Positions 8,011-15,932 of a stretch of DNA of 64,000 nt are shown in pieces. This DNA is from an uncultured Gemmatimonadales bacterium (GTDB lineage Bacteria > Gemmatimonadota > Gemmatimonadetes > Longimicrobiales > Gaopeijiaceae): assembly GCA_937919655.1 (NCBI GenBank), contig CALFPJ010000096.1:1-64000 (forward strand). Direction: 5' to 3'. The notes under the pieces were generated by a model. It was not told where the DNA came from, searched no databases, and saw nothing but the letters and a program-made list of their open reading frames with translations. Position 1 is the stretch's first letter. The number at the start of each line of letters is the position of its first letter. Position numbers and translations under genes: made by a program.

Positions 8011-9342
8011 ATGCGCGCGCCCATCCTCCGCACCCTCTTCACGTTGGCCCTTCTCGTTCACACGCCCTGTGCTGCGCAGGACCCCGGCAATCCCCTCGCA
8101 GAACAAGTCGAACGCTTGGTACGGAGCGGCGAGGCGCGTGTGGTAGCCTGGCGTCGGGACATCCACGAAAACCCAGAACTCGGGAATCGTGAGTTCCGAA
8201 CTGCGGCGTTGGTCGCGGAGCACCTAAGGAGCCTGGGCATTGAGGTTCGTACGGAAGTTGCCCACACCGGGGTCGTGGGTGTGCTGCGCGGCGGACGTCC
8301 TGGCCCGACCGTGGCTCTTCGCGCCGACATGGACGCGCTCCCGGTGGCGGAAATGGTAGATCTGCCTTTCGCGTCGAAGGTGCGCACCCTCTACAACGGC
8401 ATCGAAGTTGGGGTCATGCATGCCTGCGGACACGACAACCACGTCGCGATCCTCATGGGGGTGGCCGAGGTACTCGCCGGGGTGCGCGAACAGATTCCAG
8501 GCAACGTCCTGTTCGTCTTTCAGCCAGCAGAAGAAGGGCCGCCCGAAGGCGAAGACGGTGGCGCCAGCATGATGCTCCGTGAGGGCGTCTTTGATCCGAT
8601 GCCGTCGGCAATCTTCGGCCTGCATGTGTGGCCATCTCCTGTTGGCCAGCTGACCTACCGGGCCGGGGGCGCGATGGCTGGTGCGGACGGGCTTTACATC
8701 AAGGTTGTCGGACGGCAGACGCACGGTGCGCTGCCCTGGGGCGGAGTCGACCCCATTGTGGTGGCCTCGCAGATAGTCATGGGACTCCAGACGATTACGA
8801 GTAGACAGACTGACGTCACGAAAGCGCCGGCAATTGTCACCGTCGGAAGCATCCATGGCGGCCTGCGCGGTAACATCATTCCCGACTCGGTCGTGATGGT
8901 GGGCACCGTGCGTTCGCTCGATCCAGATATGCGGACGGACATCCACGAGCGGATTCGGCGCACGGCAGAGGGCATCGCCGCAAGCGCGGGCGCAGAGGCG
9001 GTCGTACGCATTGGGCTGGGTGCCGCCGTTACTTACAACGATCCCGACCTCACCCGCTGGGCGCTTCCCACCCTGCGGAGGGCCGCCGGAGAGGATCTAG
9101 TGAGGGAGGGCGTCCCCATCACGGGGGCTGAAGACTTCTCAGCATATCAGGAAGTGGTGCCGGGACTCTTTTTCTTCTTGGGTGGACTACCCGAGGGCGA
9201 AGACCCCGCGACCGCCCCAGCGAACCACTCCCCTCTGTTTCACGTGGACGAGGGAGCGTTGCCCGTCGGCGTGCGGGCCTTATCGAGCTTGGCGCTCGAC
9301 TATCTGTTCGATCAGGCGAGAGGCATCAGCCAAGACCACTAG
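8011..9342 (+). CDS. Exported amidohydrolase / peptidase, M20D family
   Basis: About 443 residues from the ATG at 8011, chosen for its GGAGA ribosome site and because a signal peptide follows directly (MRAPILRTLFTLALLVHTPCAAQ). The M20 dinuclear-metal motifs are all visible: ADMDALPV, MHACGHDNH, QPAEEG, GLHVWP and NHSPLFH near the C-terminus; the dimerisation domain sits between (VGRQTHGALPWGGVDP). M20D members hydrolyse N-acyl amino acids (hippurate, N-acetyl amino acids, IAA conjugates). The export signal suggests a periplasmic or surface scavenging role. It is divergent from the desaturase and ends ~80 bp before the ArsR-type gene. Confidence 0.92.
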   Translation: MRAPILRTLFTLALLVHTPCAAQDPGNPLAEQVERLVRSGEARVVAWRRDIHENPELGNREFRTAALVAEHLRSLGIEVRTEVAHTGVVGVLRGGRPGPTVALRADMDALPVAEMVDLPFASKVRTLYNGIEVGVMHACGHDNHVAILMGVAEVLAGVREQIPGNVLFVFQPAEEGPPEGEDGGASMMLREGVFDPMPSAIFGLHVWPSPVGQLTYRAGGAMAGADGLYIKVVGRQTHGALPWGGVDPIVVASQIVMGLQTITSRQTDVTKAPAIVTVGSIHGGLRGNIIPDSVVMVGTVRSLDPDMRTDIHERIRRTAEGIAASAGAEAVVRIGLGAAVTYNDPDLTRWALPTLRRAAGEDLVREGVPITGAEDFSAYQEVVPGLFFFLGGLPEGEDPATAPANHSPLFHVDEGALPVGVRALSSLALDYLFDQARGISQDH

Positions 9343-9397
9343 AACGCGGTTGAAGAAGGACCGAGGCCCGCGCGACCTCTTGAATCGAACCCGGATC

Positions 9398-9423
9398 CAT
9401 ATATGTTTTCATGCGCATATATG
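9398..9423. promoter_or_regulatory. Candidate ArsR-family operator: two CATATATG palindromes
   Basis: Two identical 8-bp palindromes CATATATG (9398-9405 and 9416-9423), centre to centre 18 bp, flank a TTTTCATGCG spacer immediately at the start of the ArsR-methyltransferase gene. ArsR/SmtB repressors commonly bind AT-rich inverted repeats in their own promoters, and this is the only such AT-rich element in a GC-rich neighbourhood. Autoregulation is inferred. Confidence 0.5.
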
Positions 9424-10368
9424 AATACGACTACCTCTTCCCCACTTCTCGAACGCCTCAGCGCGCTCGGCGACGAAACTCGCACACGCATCCTCGCGCT
9501 CCTTGAACGCAGCGAGATGACCGTGTCCGAGTTGTGCTCGGTCATGCAAATACCCCAGCCAAGCGTGAGCCGTCACCTGAAGACGCTCACCTCAGACGGG
9601 TGGATCGAAGCCAGGGCAGATGGACGTAGTCGTCATTACCGCCTGGCGGACAAGCTTGAACCGGCATCGCTCGAACTGTGGCGTATCGTCCGCGAAGAGG
9701 TGGCGGCGACCGACCCTTTTGGGAGTGACACGGAACGAGCGAAAGGAGTGCTTCAGCAACGGCGCCGCCGCTCGGCGGCGTTCTTCGCTGAAGCCGCCGG
9801 GCGATGGGATGACCTCCGTGCGGAGTTATTCGGATCGTCTGCGGCCTTTGCTCCACTGCTGGGCCTGTTGGACCCATCCTGGACCGTGGGGGATTTGGGG
9901 ACCGGCACAGGAGCCCTGGCCGACACGGTATCCCCCTTCGTCCGGCGAGTTGTCTGTGTGGACCGCTCGGACGAGATGTTGGCGGCCGCCCGAATTCGAC
10001 TTGAGGGACGTCCCAACGTGGATCTGCGAGCGGGCGAACTTGAGCACCTCCCGGTTGAGGACGAGGAACTCGATGTCGCCGTGCTCGCGTTGGTCCTCCA
10101 CTACGTGGTCCAGCCGGCGACTGTGTTGGCCGAAGTCCGTCGCACGTTGCGGCCCGGGGGCTCGATCGTGGTTGTCGACATGCGGGCGCATCAGCACGGC
10201 GTCGGCTACCTCGAAGACATGGGGCATGTGTGGCCAGGTTTCGCGACCGACATGGTCGAACGCTGGCTCACAGACGCTGGCTTTGGCGCGATCCGCCTAG
10301 CGTCCCTCCGGCCGGATTTAGACGCCTCGGGCCCGCCATTGTTTCTCGCGTCAGCCACACGCAAGTGA
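9421..10368 (+). CDS. ArsR-family regulator fused to SAM-dependent methyltransferase domain
   Basis: About 315 residues. Residues 1-90 form an ArsR-type winged helix (LLERLSALGDETRTRILALLE, then PQPSVSRHLKTLTSDGWIEARADGRSRHYRL). Residues ~125-310 are a class I methyltransferase fold with motif I VGDLGTGTGALADTV, an acidic CVDRSDEML after strand 2, and a late LRPGGSIVVVDMRAH. Such fusions sit next to methyl-cycle genes in other bacteria, and the SahR group of ArsR regulators senses S-adenosylhomocysteine; here ahcY follows directly, so the C-terminal domain most likely acts as a SAM/SAH sensor (inference). A start at 9403 is also in frame, but it would place the coding start inside the putative operator, so I prefer 9421. 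No clear ribosome site is seen for either, so the mRNA may be leaderless. Confidence 0.85.
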   Translation: MNTTTSSPLLERLSALGDETRTRILALLERSEMTVSELCSVMQIPQPSVSRHLKTLTSDGWIEARADGRSRHYRLADKLEPASLELWRIVREEVAATDPFGSDTERAKGVLQQRRRRSAAFFAEAAGRWDDLRAELFGSSAAFAPLLGLLDPSWTVGDLGTGTGALADTVSPFVRRVVCVDRSDEMLAAARIRLEGRPNVDLRAGELEHLPVEDEELDVAVLALVLHYVVQPATVLAEVRRTLRPGGSIVVVDMRAHQHGVGYLEDMGHVWPGFATDMVERWLTDAGFGAIRLASLRPDLDASGPPLFLASATRK

Positions 10369-10422
10369 AGTCGACCACCAACTCTTTTTATTTGACAGAC
10401 CCTACCAAACAATAGAGGACGT

Positions 10423-11904
10423 ATGACCGACACTGCAGTGCTCCCCGAGGAGCAATCCACAACGACCCGCCCGGCCTTCAAGGTGAAAGACCTTTCCTTG
10501 GCTGAGTGGGGGCGAAAAGAGATCCGGCTCGCCGAGCACGAAATGCCCGGCCTCATGGCGGCGCGTGTGGAGTACGGCCCGCTTCAGCCGCTGGCCGGCC
10601 TCAAGGTCGCAGGGTCACTACATATGACCGTCCAGACCGCGGTGTTGATCGAGACTCTGGTGGACCTTGGCGCCGACGTGCGCTGGGTGTCCTGCAACAT
10701 TTTCTCTACGCAGGACCACGCCGCTGCCGCCATCGCTGTCGGCCGGACCGGAACGCCCGAAGCCCCGAACGGTTCTGCAGTGTTCGCCTGGAAAGGCGAG
10801 ACGCTCGAAGAGTATTGGTGGTGTACCGACCAGATGCTGACGTGGCCTGACGGATCTGGCCCCGACCTCCTAGTCGATGACGGCGGCGATGCCACCTTGT
10901 TGATGCACAAAGGCGTCGAGTATGCCACGGCCGACAACGTTCCTGAATTCGATGAGGACAAGGACCCCGAGGAATGGGGTGTCATCCTCGATCTGCTGCG
11001 GCGGACGCTCTCAGATGACCCCGGCAAATGGGCCCGCATCGTCTCGTCTATGCGCGGCGTATCCGAGGAGACGACAACCGGTGTCCACCGGCTCTATGAG
11101 ATGGAGCAGGAAGGCAGCCTCCTCTTCCCGGCCATCAACGTGAACGACTCGGTCACGAAGTCGAAATTCGATAATCTCTACGGATGCAGACATTCCGTGA
11201 TCGACGGGCTAAACCGAGCCACCGACGTGATGCTGTCTGGCAAGACCGCCCTCGTGGTCGGATACGGCGACGTCGGCAAGGGGTGCGCGCAGGCTCTGAA
11301 GGGCCAGGGTGCCCGCGTCTCGGTCGCGGAAGTCGATCCGATTTGCGCACTGCAGGCGAGCATGGAGGGGTATTCCGTGGTGCGTCTGGATGAGGTCGTG
11401 GAGACCGTGGACGTGTTCATCACGGCGACCGGGAATCGCGACATCATCACAGCGGCCCACATGGCTCGCATGAAAGACAAGGCGATCATCGCCAATATTG
11501 GCCACTTCGATAACGAGATCGACATGGCTGGCCTCGCCAAGGTCCCCGGCGTGGTGAAAACAGAAATCAAGCCGCAGTACGACGAGTGGGCCTTCCCAGA
11601 CGGGCACTCGGTTCTGATTCTGGCCGAGGGCCGTCTCATGAACCTCGGCTGCGCCACCGGTCACCCCAGCTTCGTCATGTCTGCGAGCTTCACCAATCAG
11701 GTCATCGCCCAGATTGAGTTGGCCAAGAACACCGGCGAATACGTAAACAAGGTGTACGTGCTTCCGAAGCATCTGGATGAGAAGGTCGCCCGCCTACACC
11801 TGGACAAGCTCGGGATCAAACTCACCGAGCTCAGCGACGAGCAGGCGGCCTACATCAGCGTGCCAAAATTCGGACCCTATAAGCCGGACTACTACCGGTA
11901 TTAG
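10423..11904 (+). CDS. ahcY: Adenosylhomocysteinase (SAH hydrolase)
   Basis: A 493-residue S-adenosylhomocysteine hydrolase, which reversibly splits SAH to adenosine and homocysteine and so relieves product inhibition of methyltransferases. Family blocks: [15 protein letters not shown] near the start, [11 protein letters not shown], the WWCTDQ substrate segment, DDGGDATLL, the NAD-binding [34 protein letters not shown] and the C-terminal KPDYYRY that caps the neighbouring NAD site. Length is slightly above the bacterial norm. It follows the ArsR-methyltransferase fusion by 54 bp and has its own AGAGGA ribosome site; the pair is ended by a strong terminator. Confidence 0.98.
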   Translation: MTDTAVLPEEQSTTTRPAFKVKDLSLAEWGRKEIRLAEHEMPGLMAARVEYGPLQPLAGLKVAGSLHMTVQTAVLIETLVDLGADVRWVSCNIFSTQDHAAAAIAVGRTGTPEAPNGSAVFAWKGETLEEYWWCTDQMLTWPDGSGPDLLVDDGGDATLLMHKGVEYATADNVPEFDEDKDPEEWGVILDLLRRTLSDDPGKWARIVSSMRGVSEETTTGVHRLYEMEQEGSLLFPAINVNDSVTKSKFDNLYGCRHSVIDGLNRATDVMLSGKTALVVGYGDVGKGCAQALKGQGARVSVAEVDPICALQASMEGYSVVRLDEVVETVDVFITATGNRDIITAAHMARMKDKAIIANIGHFDNEIDMAGLAKVPGVVKTEIKPQYDEWAFPDGHSVLILAEGRLMNLGCATGHPSFVMSASFTNQVIAQIELAKNTGEYVNKVYVLPKHLDEKVARLHLDKLGIKLTELSDEQAAYISVPKFGPYKPDYYRY

Positions 11905-11927
11905 TACATCTCCGCCTGAGCAGTGAA

Positions 11928-11963
11928 GAAGGGGGTGCCGCGTGCGGCGCCCCCTTCTTTTTT
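11928..11963 (+). terminator. Intrinsic terminator after ahcY
   Basis: GC-rich inverted repeat (GAAGGGGGTGCCGC at 11928-11941 and its near-complement at 11944-11957, one G-T pair) followed by six T residues at 11958-11963. This is a textbook Rho-independent terminator 23 bp after the ahcY stop. Confidence 0.93.
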
Positions 11964-12116
11964 GGGACCTGCCTGCCGAAATGAAATAGCCTCAAACACG
12001 TAGAATTCCGTGATGAAGATCCGATACCACATCTGCCTGGTGTCGCTGCGGGCTGCGCCGCCTTACCGCCCCCCGGGCCCTTCACGCCACAAACAGGCGT
12101 TCAGGGGGAGGGCGTC

Positions 12117-12941
12117 GTGGGTTCCTGGGTACACTCCGGCGGATACCGGCGCGACCATCTCTTGAGGACCCCGGAGTCCCTGCGCCCAGATACTGTCTAC
12201 CCGCTGCTGATCTTCTTGCACGGGGCAGGCGGAACCGGCGCGGGTCTCCACAGTTGGATCAACCCGGATTCAGCAACCGCCGCGGCAGGCCTCATCGCGG
12301 TGTACCCCGAGGGTCTCGACAAGAGTTGGGAGGTCGGTTGTGGCCCCTGCTCCTCCCCTGGTATGCAAGGCGTAGACGATATCCTCTTCATCAACACGCT
12401 CATCGATCAGCTGTCCGACTCACTACCTGTAGCCGAATCCAGAATCTACCTCGCTGGGCACTGGCTCGGTGCTCAATTCGTCCACTATTACGCGTGCGAG
12501 AGCCCTCGTCCGCCTGCGGGGATCGCAGCGATCAGCGGACTCTGGTTGCGCAGGACGGCCGTGGGGTGTCCCCGGAACCGAGACGTCTCGGTGCTCATGG
12601 TTCATGGAGATCGAGATGCGATCCTCTCCTGGGAAGGGCCCCGCAGAGATATCAGCGCCTTGTCGATGCCGGAGGCCCTGGAGCGATGGAGGGACCTACT
12701 CCAGTGCCGCGAAAATCCGGCAGTGATCGAAACACCAGACTCGATGGGTGACGGGACCAGCGTTCAGAGCACCACCGTCAGCGGATGTCGCGCGAGCACG
12801 CGCGTTGAACTCCATCGAATTCGTGGCGGCGGGCACGGCTGGCCAGGGCGGGCCCGCAGTGTACCGGCTCTAGGGCCTCACACCGCGAACCTCGACGGCC
12901 TGACCGAAATTCTGCGATTCTTTGGGTCGGCCGGCAGGTAG
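12117..12941 (+). CDS. LpqC/PHB-depolymerase-like esterase, probably inactive
   Basis: A 274-residue alpha/beta-hydrolase of the polyhydroxybutyrate depolymerase / LpqC / feruloyl esterase type: LLIFLHGAGGTG (oxyanion region), GVDDILFINTLIDQL, VHGDRDAILSW (acid) and GGGHGWPGR (histidine). The nucleophile elbow, expected as G-x-S-x-G, reads G-H-W-L-G: tryptophan (TGG, 12462-12464, residue 116) replaces serine, one base from TCG. The frame has a GTG start after a GGGGGAGG site, but coding continues upstream without a start: in the preceding frame an ATG at 12013 opens MKIRYHICLVSL, and a one-base deletion near 12048 would join it to AGCAALPPPGPF, creating a perfect lipoprotein signal. The gene therefore looks like a decaying lipoprotein esterase. 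Confidence 0.7.
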   Translation: MGSWVHSGGYRRDHLLRTPESLRPDTVYPLLIFLHGAGGTGAGLHSWINPDSATAAAGLIAVYPEGLDKSWEVGCGPCSSPGMQGVDDILFINTLIDQLSDSLPVAESRIYLAGHWLGAQFVHYYACESPRPPAGIAAISGLWLRRTAVGCPRNRDVSVLMVHGDRDAILSWEGPRRDISALSMPEALERWRDLLQCRENPAVIETPDSMGDGTSVQSTTVSGCRASTRVELHRIRGGGHGWPGRARSVPALGPHTANLDGLTEILRFFGSAGR

Positions 12942-12951
12942 GCGGATGGAC

Positions 12952-13794
12952 TCAGCCGGTGAACAACAGGCGCAACGCAAAGACCACGATCGTCGCGGTC
13001 ACGACGTGACGCACCCACGTCTGGCCCTTTAGGACCTGCAAGCGCACGCCCGCTAGGGCTCCCAAGAAGTTCCCGGCCGCCAGTGCGAATCCCAGCCTCC
13101 AGTCTACCATCCCGCCATAGGCGAACATCGCGAGGGCCACCGGCGTGAAGATGAGCACAAGGGTCACCTTCACCGCGTTTCCGCGAATCAGGTCGAGGCC
13201 AAATGCGGAGGTCACCGCGAGCATTATGAACCCGAGCCCAGCCTGGACGAATCCGCCGTAGACGCCCACTGAGAAGAAGATCCCAATCAGAAGCCAACGT
13301 CTCATTCCAGAAGGGGGCCTCGCGTCACCTTCTGCCGGCGGAGGCATCGGATGCCAGACCGTCCAAGCCGCCGCTAGGACCAACATGACCGCGAGAATCC
13401 GCTGAAACGCGAGGTCTCCCACTCGAAGCGCGCCCCACGTACCGAGCACGACACCGAGGAGGGCCGGCGGGGCGGCCAGTTTCAACCATGCCCACGAGAT
13501 AAGTCCTCGCTTGTGGAAGCTCCAAGTCGCGCCCGTGTTCTGGAGAAGAATCGCGACTCGGTTCGTACCGTTCGCGACGGTCGGTGGCAGCCCGAGGAAG
13601 ATCAGAACCGGAAGCGACAACATTGAGCCGCCTCCAGCGATGACGTTGATCGTTCCCGCGATCAGCCCGACCGCGAACAGGATCCCGAGTGTCTTGATGT
13701 CTTGGGGCAAGAAGGCTTCCGGTGTTGAGGGCGCACCATGATCGCGCGCTGGACGGGCATCGTCCACCCCAACCAGCCGCGGCCAGCGACTCAT
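12952..13794 (-). CDS. TauE/SafE family (DUF81) membrane transporter
   Basis: About 280 residues from the ATG at 13794 (an ATG at 13809 is also in frame). The chain has about eight hydrophobic segments and the family hallmarks LIAGTINVIAGGGSMLSLPVLIFLG near the N-terminus and VGVYGGFVQAGLGFIML in the second half. These proteins export sulfite, sulfoacetate or related organosulfur anions, or act as uncharacterised anion permeases. There is no sulfur-metabolism neighbour to define the substrate. It converges on the esterase gene with only 10 bp between the stop codons. Confidence 0.88.
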   Translation of the reverse strand: MSRWPRLVGVDDARPARDHGAPSTPEAFLPQDIKTLGILFAVGLIAGTINVIAGGGSMLSLPVLIFLGLPPTVANGTNRVAILLQNTGATWSFHKRGLISWAWLKLAAPPALLGVVLGTWGALRVGDLAFQRILAVMLVLAAAWTVWHPMPPPAEGDARPPSGMRRWLLIGIFFSVGVYGGFVQAGLGFIMLAVTSAFGLDLIRGNAVKVTLVLIFTPVALAMFAYGGMVDWRLGFALAAGNFLGALAGVRLQVLKGQTWVRHVVTATIVVFALRLLFTG

Positions 13795-13804
13795 GTTGCA
13801 ACAT
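13793..13804. promoter_or_regulatory. Palindrome ATGTTGCAACAT at TauE start
   Basis: Perfect 12-bp palindrome overlapping the start codon region of the TauE-like gene, with a second smaller inverted repeat (GTCTAA at 13829-13834, TTAGAC at 13847-13852) between it and the divergent small gene. Both could be operators; nothing else supports it. Confidence 0.25.
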
Positions 13805-13878
13805 TGCATCCATTTCTTGCGTAGTGATGTCTAATCGTTCAATCCGTTAGACCGTACGCTTCTCGAGAGAGTTTCTCG

Positions 13879-14190
13879 ATGTCTCCCAAGAAGGCGATCC
13901 TCCAGGAGCTGTCCCGGAAGCATGCAGCAGAGACGGGGGCGTTCACACGCCCCGCGACCCTCCCGGGCTTTTCGGGTTCACCCGAGAAGTACCAAAAGGC
14001 CGTAAATGAACTCCTCTCGTCCTGACTCGTGGATGGGTACAAGGATGGCGAGGGCCGCATGGCGATCGCCATCAACACCCATCGTCTGAAGGACGTGAGG
14101 AAAGAGATCCGGCCGGTGTGGGCTCATCCCGCGATCTGGGTGATGCTGGCGCTTGTGGCGGTCGCAGCGGGGGTTGGCTTCGGAGCCTAA
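13879..14190 (+). pseudogene. Small membrane-anchored protein gene interrupted by TGA
   Basis: One continuous frame of 104 codons from ATG 13879 to TAA 14188-14190, broken only by TGA at 14023-14025 (codon 49). The first part (MSPKKAILQELSRKHA...SPEKYQKAVNELLSS) and the second (LVDGYKDGEGRMAIAINTHRLKDVRKEIRP, then a hydrophobic segment WVMLALVAVAAGVGFGA) read as one protein: a short winged-helix-like region with a C-terminal membrane anchor. A single C-to-T change (CGA, Arg, to TGA) would explain the break. Length and composition suggest a lineage-specific hypothetical protein. I see no selenocysteine element, so a nonsense mutation or sequencing error is most likely. Confidence 0.6.
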
Positions 14191-14207
14191 CCCCGCGGGG
14201 GTGCTGT

Positions 14208-14383
14208 CGGCGGGGTGACGGGCGGTGGCTCGTGTGTTCGGGCCGCTCGCCCTCATTCGTGAGTTCCTGAGTTCGGGGGCTCGCTAAACGACGCGGCGTC
14301 TTGCGTCCGTTCCGTCCTCTTTCTTCGCGGGCTACGCCGCGTCGATTGCCCGCCCACACGAGCCACCGCCCGTCACCCCGCCG
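14208..14383. repeat. 29-bp perfect inverted repeat, 118-bp spacer
   Basis: Arms at 14208-14236 and 14355-14383 are exact reverse complements over 29 bp. The spacer carries a second 10-bp inverted pair (GACGCGGCGT at 14290-14299, complement at 14334-14343), so the whole element can fold into a long hairpin with an inner stem-loop. It could be a MITE-like or palindromic repeat, or a structured RNA. No flanking target duplication was recognised. Confidence 0.8.
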
Positions 14384-14394
14384 CTGGCTGGCAC

Positions 14395-14444
14395 GGGGAC
14401 ACGGGGACACGGGGGGCACGGGGGCGGGGCGGGGGCCGGGCGGG
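14395..14444 (+). repeat. G-rich tandem tract with G-quadruplex potential
   Basis: Successive runs of 4-6 G residues separated by ACAC, CAC or single C (CACGGGGACACGGGG and onward) give at least six G-tracts within 50 bp. The GGGGACAC unit repeats imperfectly. This meets the usual pattern for an intramolecular G-quadruplex on the plus strand. Confidence 0.75.
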
Positions 14445-14633
14445 CTTATCCCTGCCGCGAGGGCTGTGCTGGGAAGGCGTCGAAATCCGCCCGCCAACGT
14501 GTCCGACCCGCACGTCGCCGGAGCCCGAAATCGGGAACGCTCCACGTGGTACCGACGGGACGCGCGCGGAAAATGTAAGAAGACTGGAAGCAATTGGACG
14601 CGTGCCATCGTTAAGCGAGGCCCCGAACGAAGA

Positions 14634-14669
14634 AACGCCCCACGAGGCCGAGCGGCCGCGTGGGGCGTT
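14634..14669 (-). terminator. Terminator of the pil operon
   Basis: Inverted repeat AACGCCCCACG (14634-14644) with exact complement at 14659-14669, about 37 bp beyond the pilC stop. Read on the minus strand the stem ends in GTTTCTTC, a short U-rich tail. Confidence 0.7.
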
Positions 14670-14705
14670 CCCGATTTCGGGCTCCGGCGAAGCCGCCCCA
14701 AACGA

Positions 14706-15908
14706 TTATTTCACAGCGTTGATCATGTCGAAGATGGGCAGATACATGGCAACGATCATTCCACCGACCACGACACCCAGCACCACGATCATGATCGGCT
14801 CCATGGCCGCCAGCAGCGCTTCGACGGCGGTGTCTACCTCGTCGTCGTAGAAGTCGGCGATCCGTGTGAGCATCTCGTCGAGGCCACCCGTCTGCTCGCC
14901 CACGTTGATCATCTGAACCACCATGGGCGGGAACACGCCCGACTCCTTCAGCGGACCAGCGATGGTCTCACCACCCGCGATCGAGGCGCGGGAGTTCATA
15001 ACGGCGTCGTGGATGACGCGATTGCCTGCGGTCTTGGCGGTGATCTCCAGGCCCTCAAGAATCGACACACCAGACGAGACGAGCGTCCCGAGCGTCCGCG
15101 TGAAACGCGAGACCGCCGACTTACGCTGCAGGTCTCCGAGCACAGGCGAGGCGAGTAGGAGCCTGTCGATAAACAGCTGACCGTAGTCGGTCTGGTAGAA
15201 CTGCCTGATGCCGACCACACCACCGATAATGCCGGCCATGCAAGCCCACCAATAGGCCTGAAGGAACTTCGACATTTCGATGACGACGCGGGTAGGGAGC
15301 GGTAATGGGATCCCCGCCGACTCGAACATTGTTTGGAAGGTCGGGATCACGAAAATGAGAAGGATCACGATCGCGCCACCGGCCACAGAGAAAATGACGC
15401 CTGGATAAATCATGGCGCCTTTGATCTTCCGAACCAGTGCGTCGTTCTTTTCTAGAAAGGTCGCAAGGCGCAGAAGGATGGTGTCCAAAATACCACCCGC
15501 CTCACCGGCGGCGATCATGTTCACGAACAGCTCGGTAAACACCTTAGGATGCTTACCCATGGCGTCCGCAAGCGTGTGACCAGACTCGACGTCGTAAAGC
15601 GTCTCGCCAATCGTCTTTCGCAACGCAGGGTTCTCGGTCTGCTCCGCGAGAATGTCCAAGCTCTGTACCAGCGGCAGCCCCGAATTGATCATCGTCGCGA
15701 ACTGTCGGGTAAAGATGACGATGTCACGGGTGGTGATGCCCGTTCCGAAGCTGAGATTGAGCTCCTTTGATTTCTCCCGAACAGAGACGGGAATCATCTT
15801 CTGTTTATGGAGATATGCTAGGACGTCGTCCTTGCTGCCAAGTTCGATCTCGCCCGACCGGATGTCCCCGCCCGAGGCAGGTCTCGCACTGTACGAAAAT
15901 GTAGGCAT
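14706..15908 (-). CDS. pilC: Type IV pilus inner-membrane platform protein PilC (T2SS F family)
   Basis: A 400-residue member of the PilC/GspF family, the inner-membrane platform on which the pilus ATPases act. Two repeated T2SSF domains are seen (FTRQFATMINSGLPLVQSLDIL and FTRTLGTLVSSGVSILEGLEI), each preceding hydrophobic segments; the membrane helices include VIFSVAGGAIVILLIFVIP and the C-terminal PIMIVVLGVVVGGMIVAMYLPIF. The N-terminus FSYSARPASGGDIRSGEIE is the usual cytoplasmic start. It is the last gene of pilB-pilT-pilC and is followed by a terminator. Confidence 0.96.
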   Translation of the reverse strand: MPTFSYSARPASGGDIRSGEIELGSKDDVLAYLHKQKMIPVSVREKSKELNLSFGTGITTRDIVIFTRQFATMINSGLPLVQSLDILAEQTENPALRKTIGETLYDVESGHTLADAMGKHPKVFTELFVNMIAAGEAGGILDTILLRLATFLEKNDALVRKIKGAMIYPGVIFSVAGGAIVILLIFVIPTFQTMFESAGIPLPLPTRVVIEMSKFLQAYWWACMAGIIGGVVGIRQFYQTDYGQLFIDRLLLASPVLGDLQRKSAVSRFTRTLGTLVSSGVSILEGLEITAKTAGNRVIHDAVMNSRASIAGGETIAGPLKESGVFPPMVVQMINVGEQTGGLDEMLTRIADFYDDEVDTAVEALLAAMEPIMIVVLGVVVGGMIVAMYLPIFDMINAVK

Positions 15909-15932
15909 GTCCGGCTATATCTCCTTGGACCT

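Larger units (their letters stand above)
14191..14633. other. Gene-free region with inverted repeat and G-rich tract
   Basis: About 440 bp without a supported gene. It contains the 29-bp inverted repeat at 14208-14383, a nested 10-bp inverted repeat (14290-14299 and 14334-14343) and a G-run tract at 14395-14444. Overlapping long frames here show no protein-like composition and are likely shadows of GC-rich sequence. Confidence 0.6.

Noticed and set aside
9375-9400. tRNA-like T-loop (GGGTTCGATTC on the minus strand)
   Set aside because: No T-stem complement, no acceptor stem or anticodon arm around it; chance match.
14072-14701. 209-residue minus-strand frame over the gene-free repeat region
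   Set aside because: Low-complexity Arg/Pro composition, overlaps the interrupted small gene and the inverted repeat; looks like GC-driven open frame.
14301-15158. 285-residue plus-strand frame crossing the repeat region and the 3' part of pilC
   Set aside because: Rich in Arg/Pro/His, overlaps pilC on the opposite strand for about half its length, no start signal or family.
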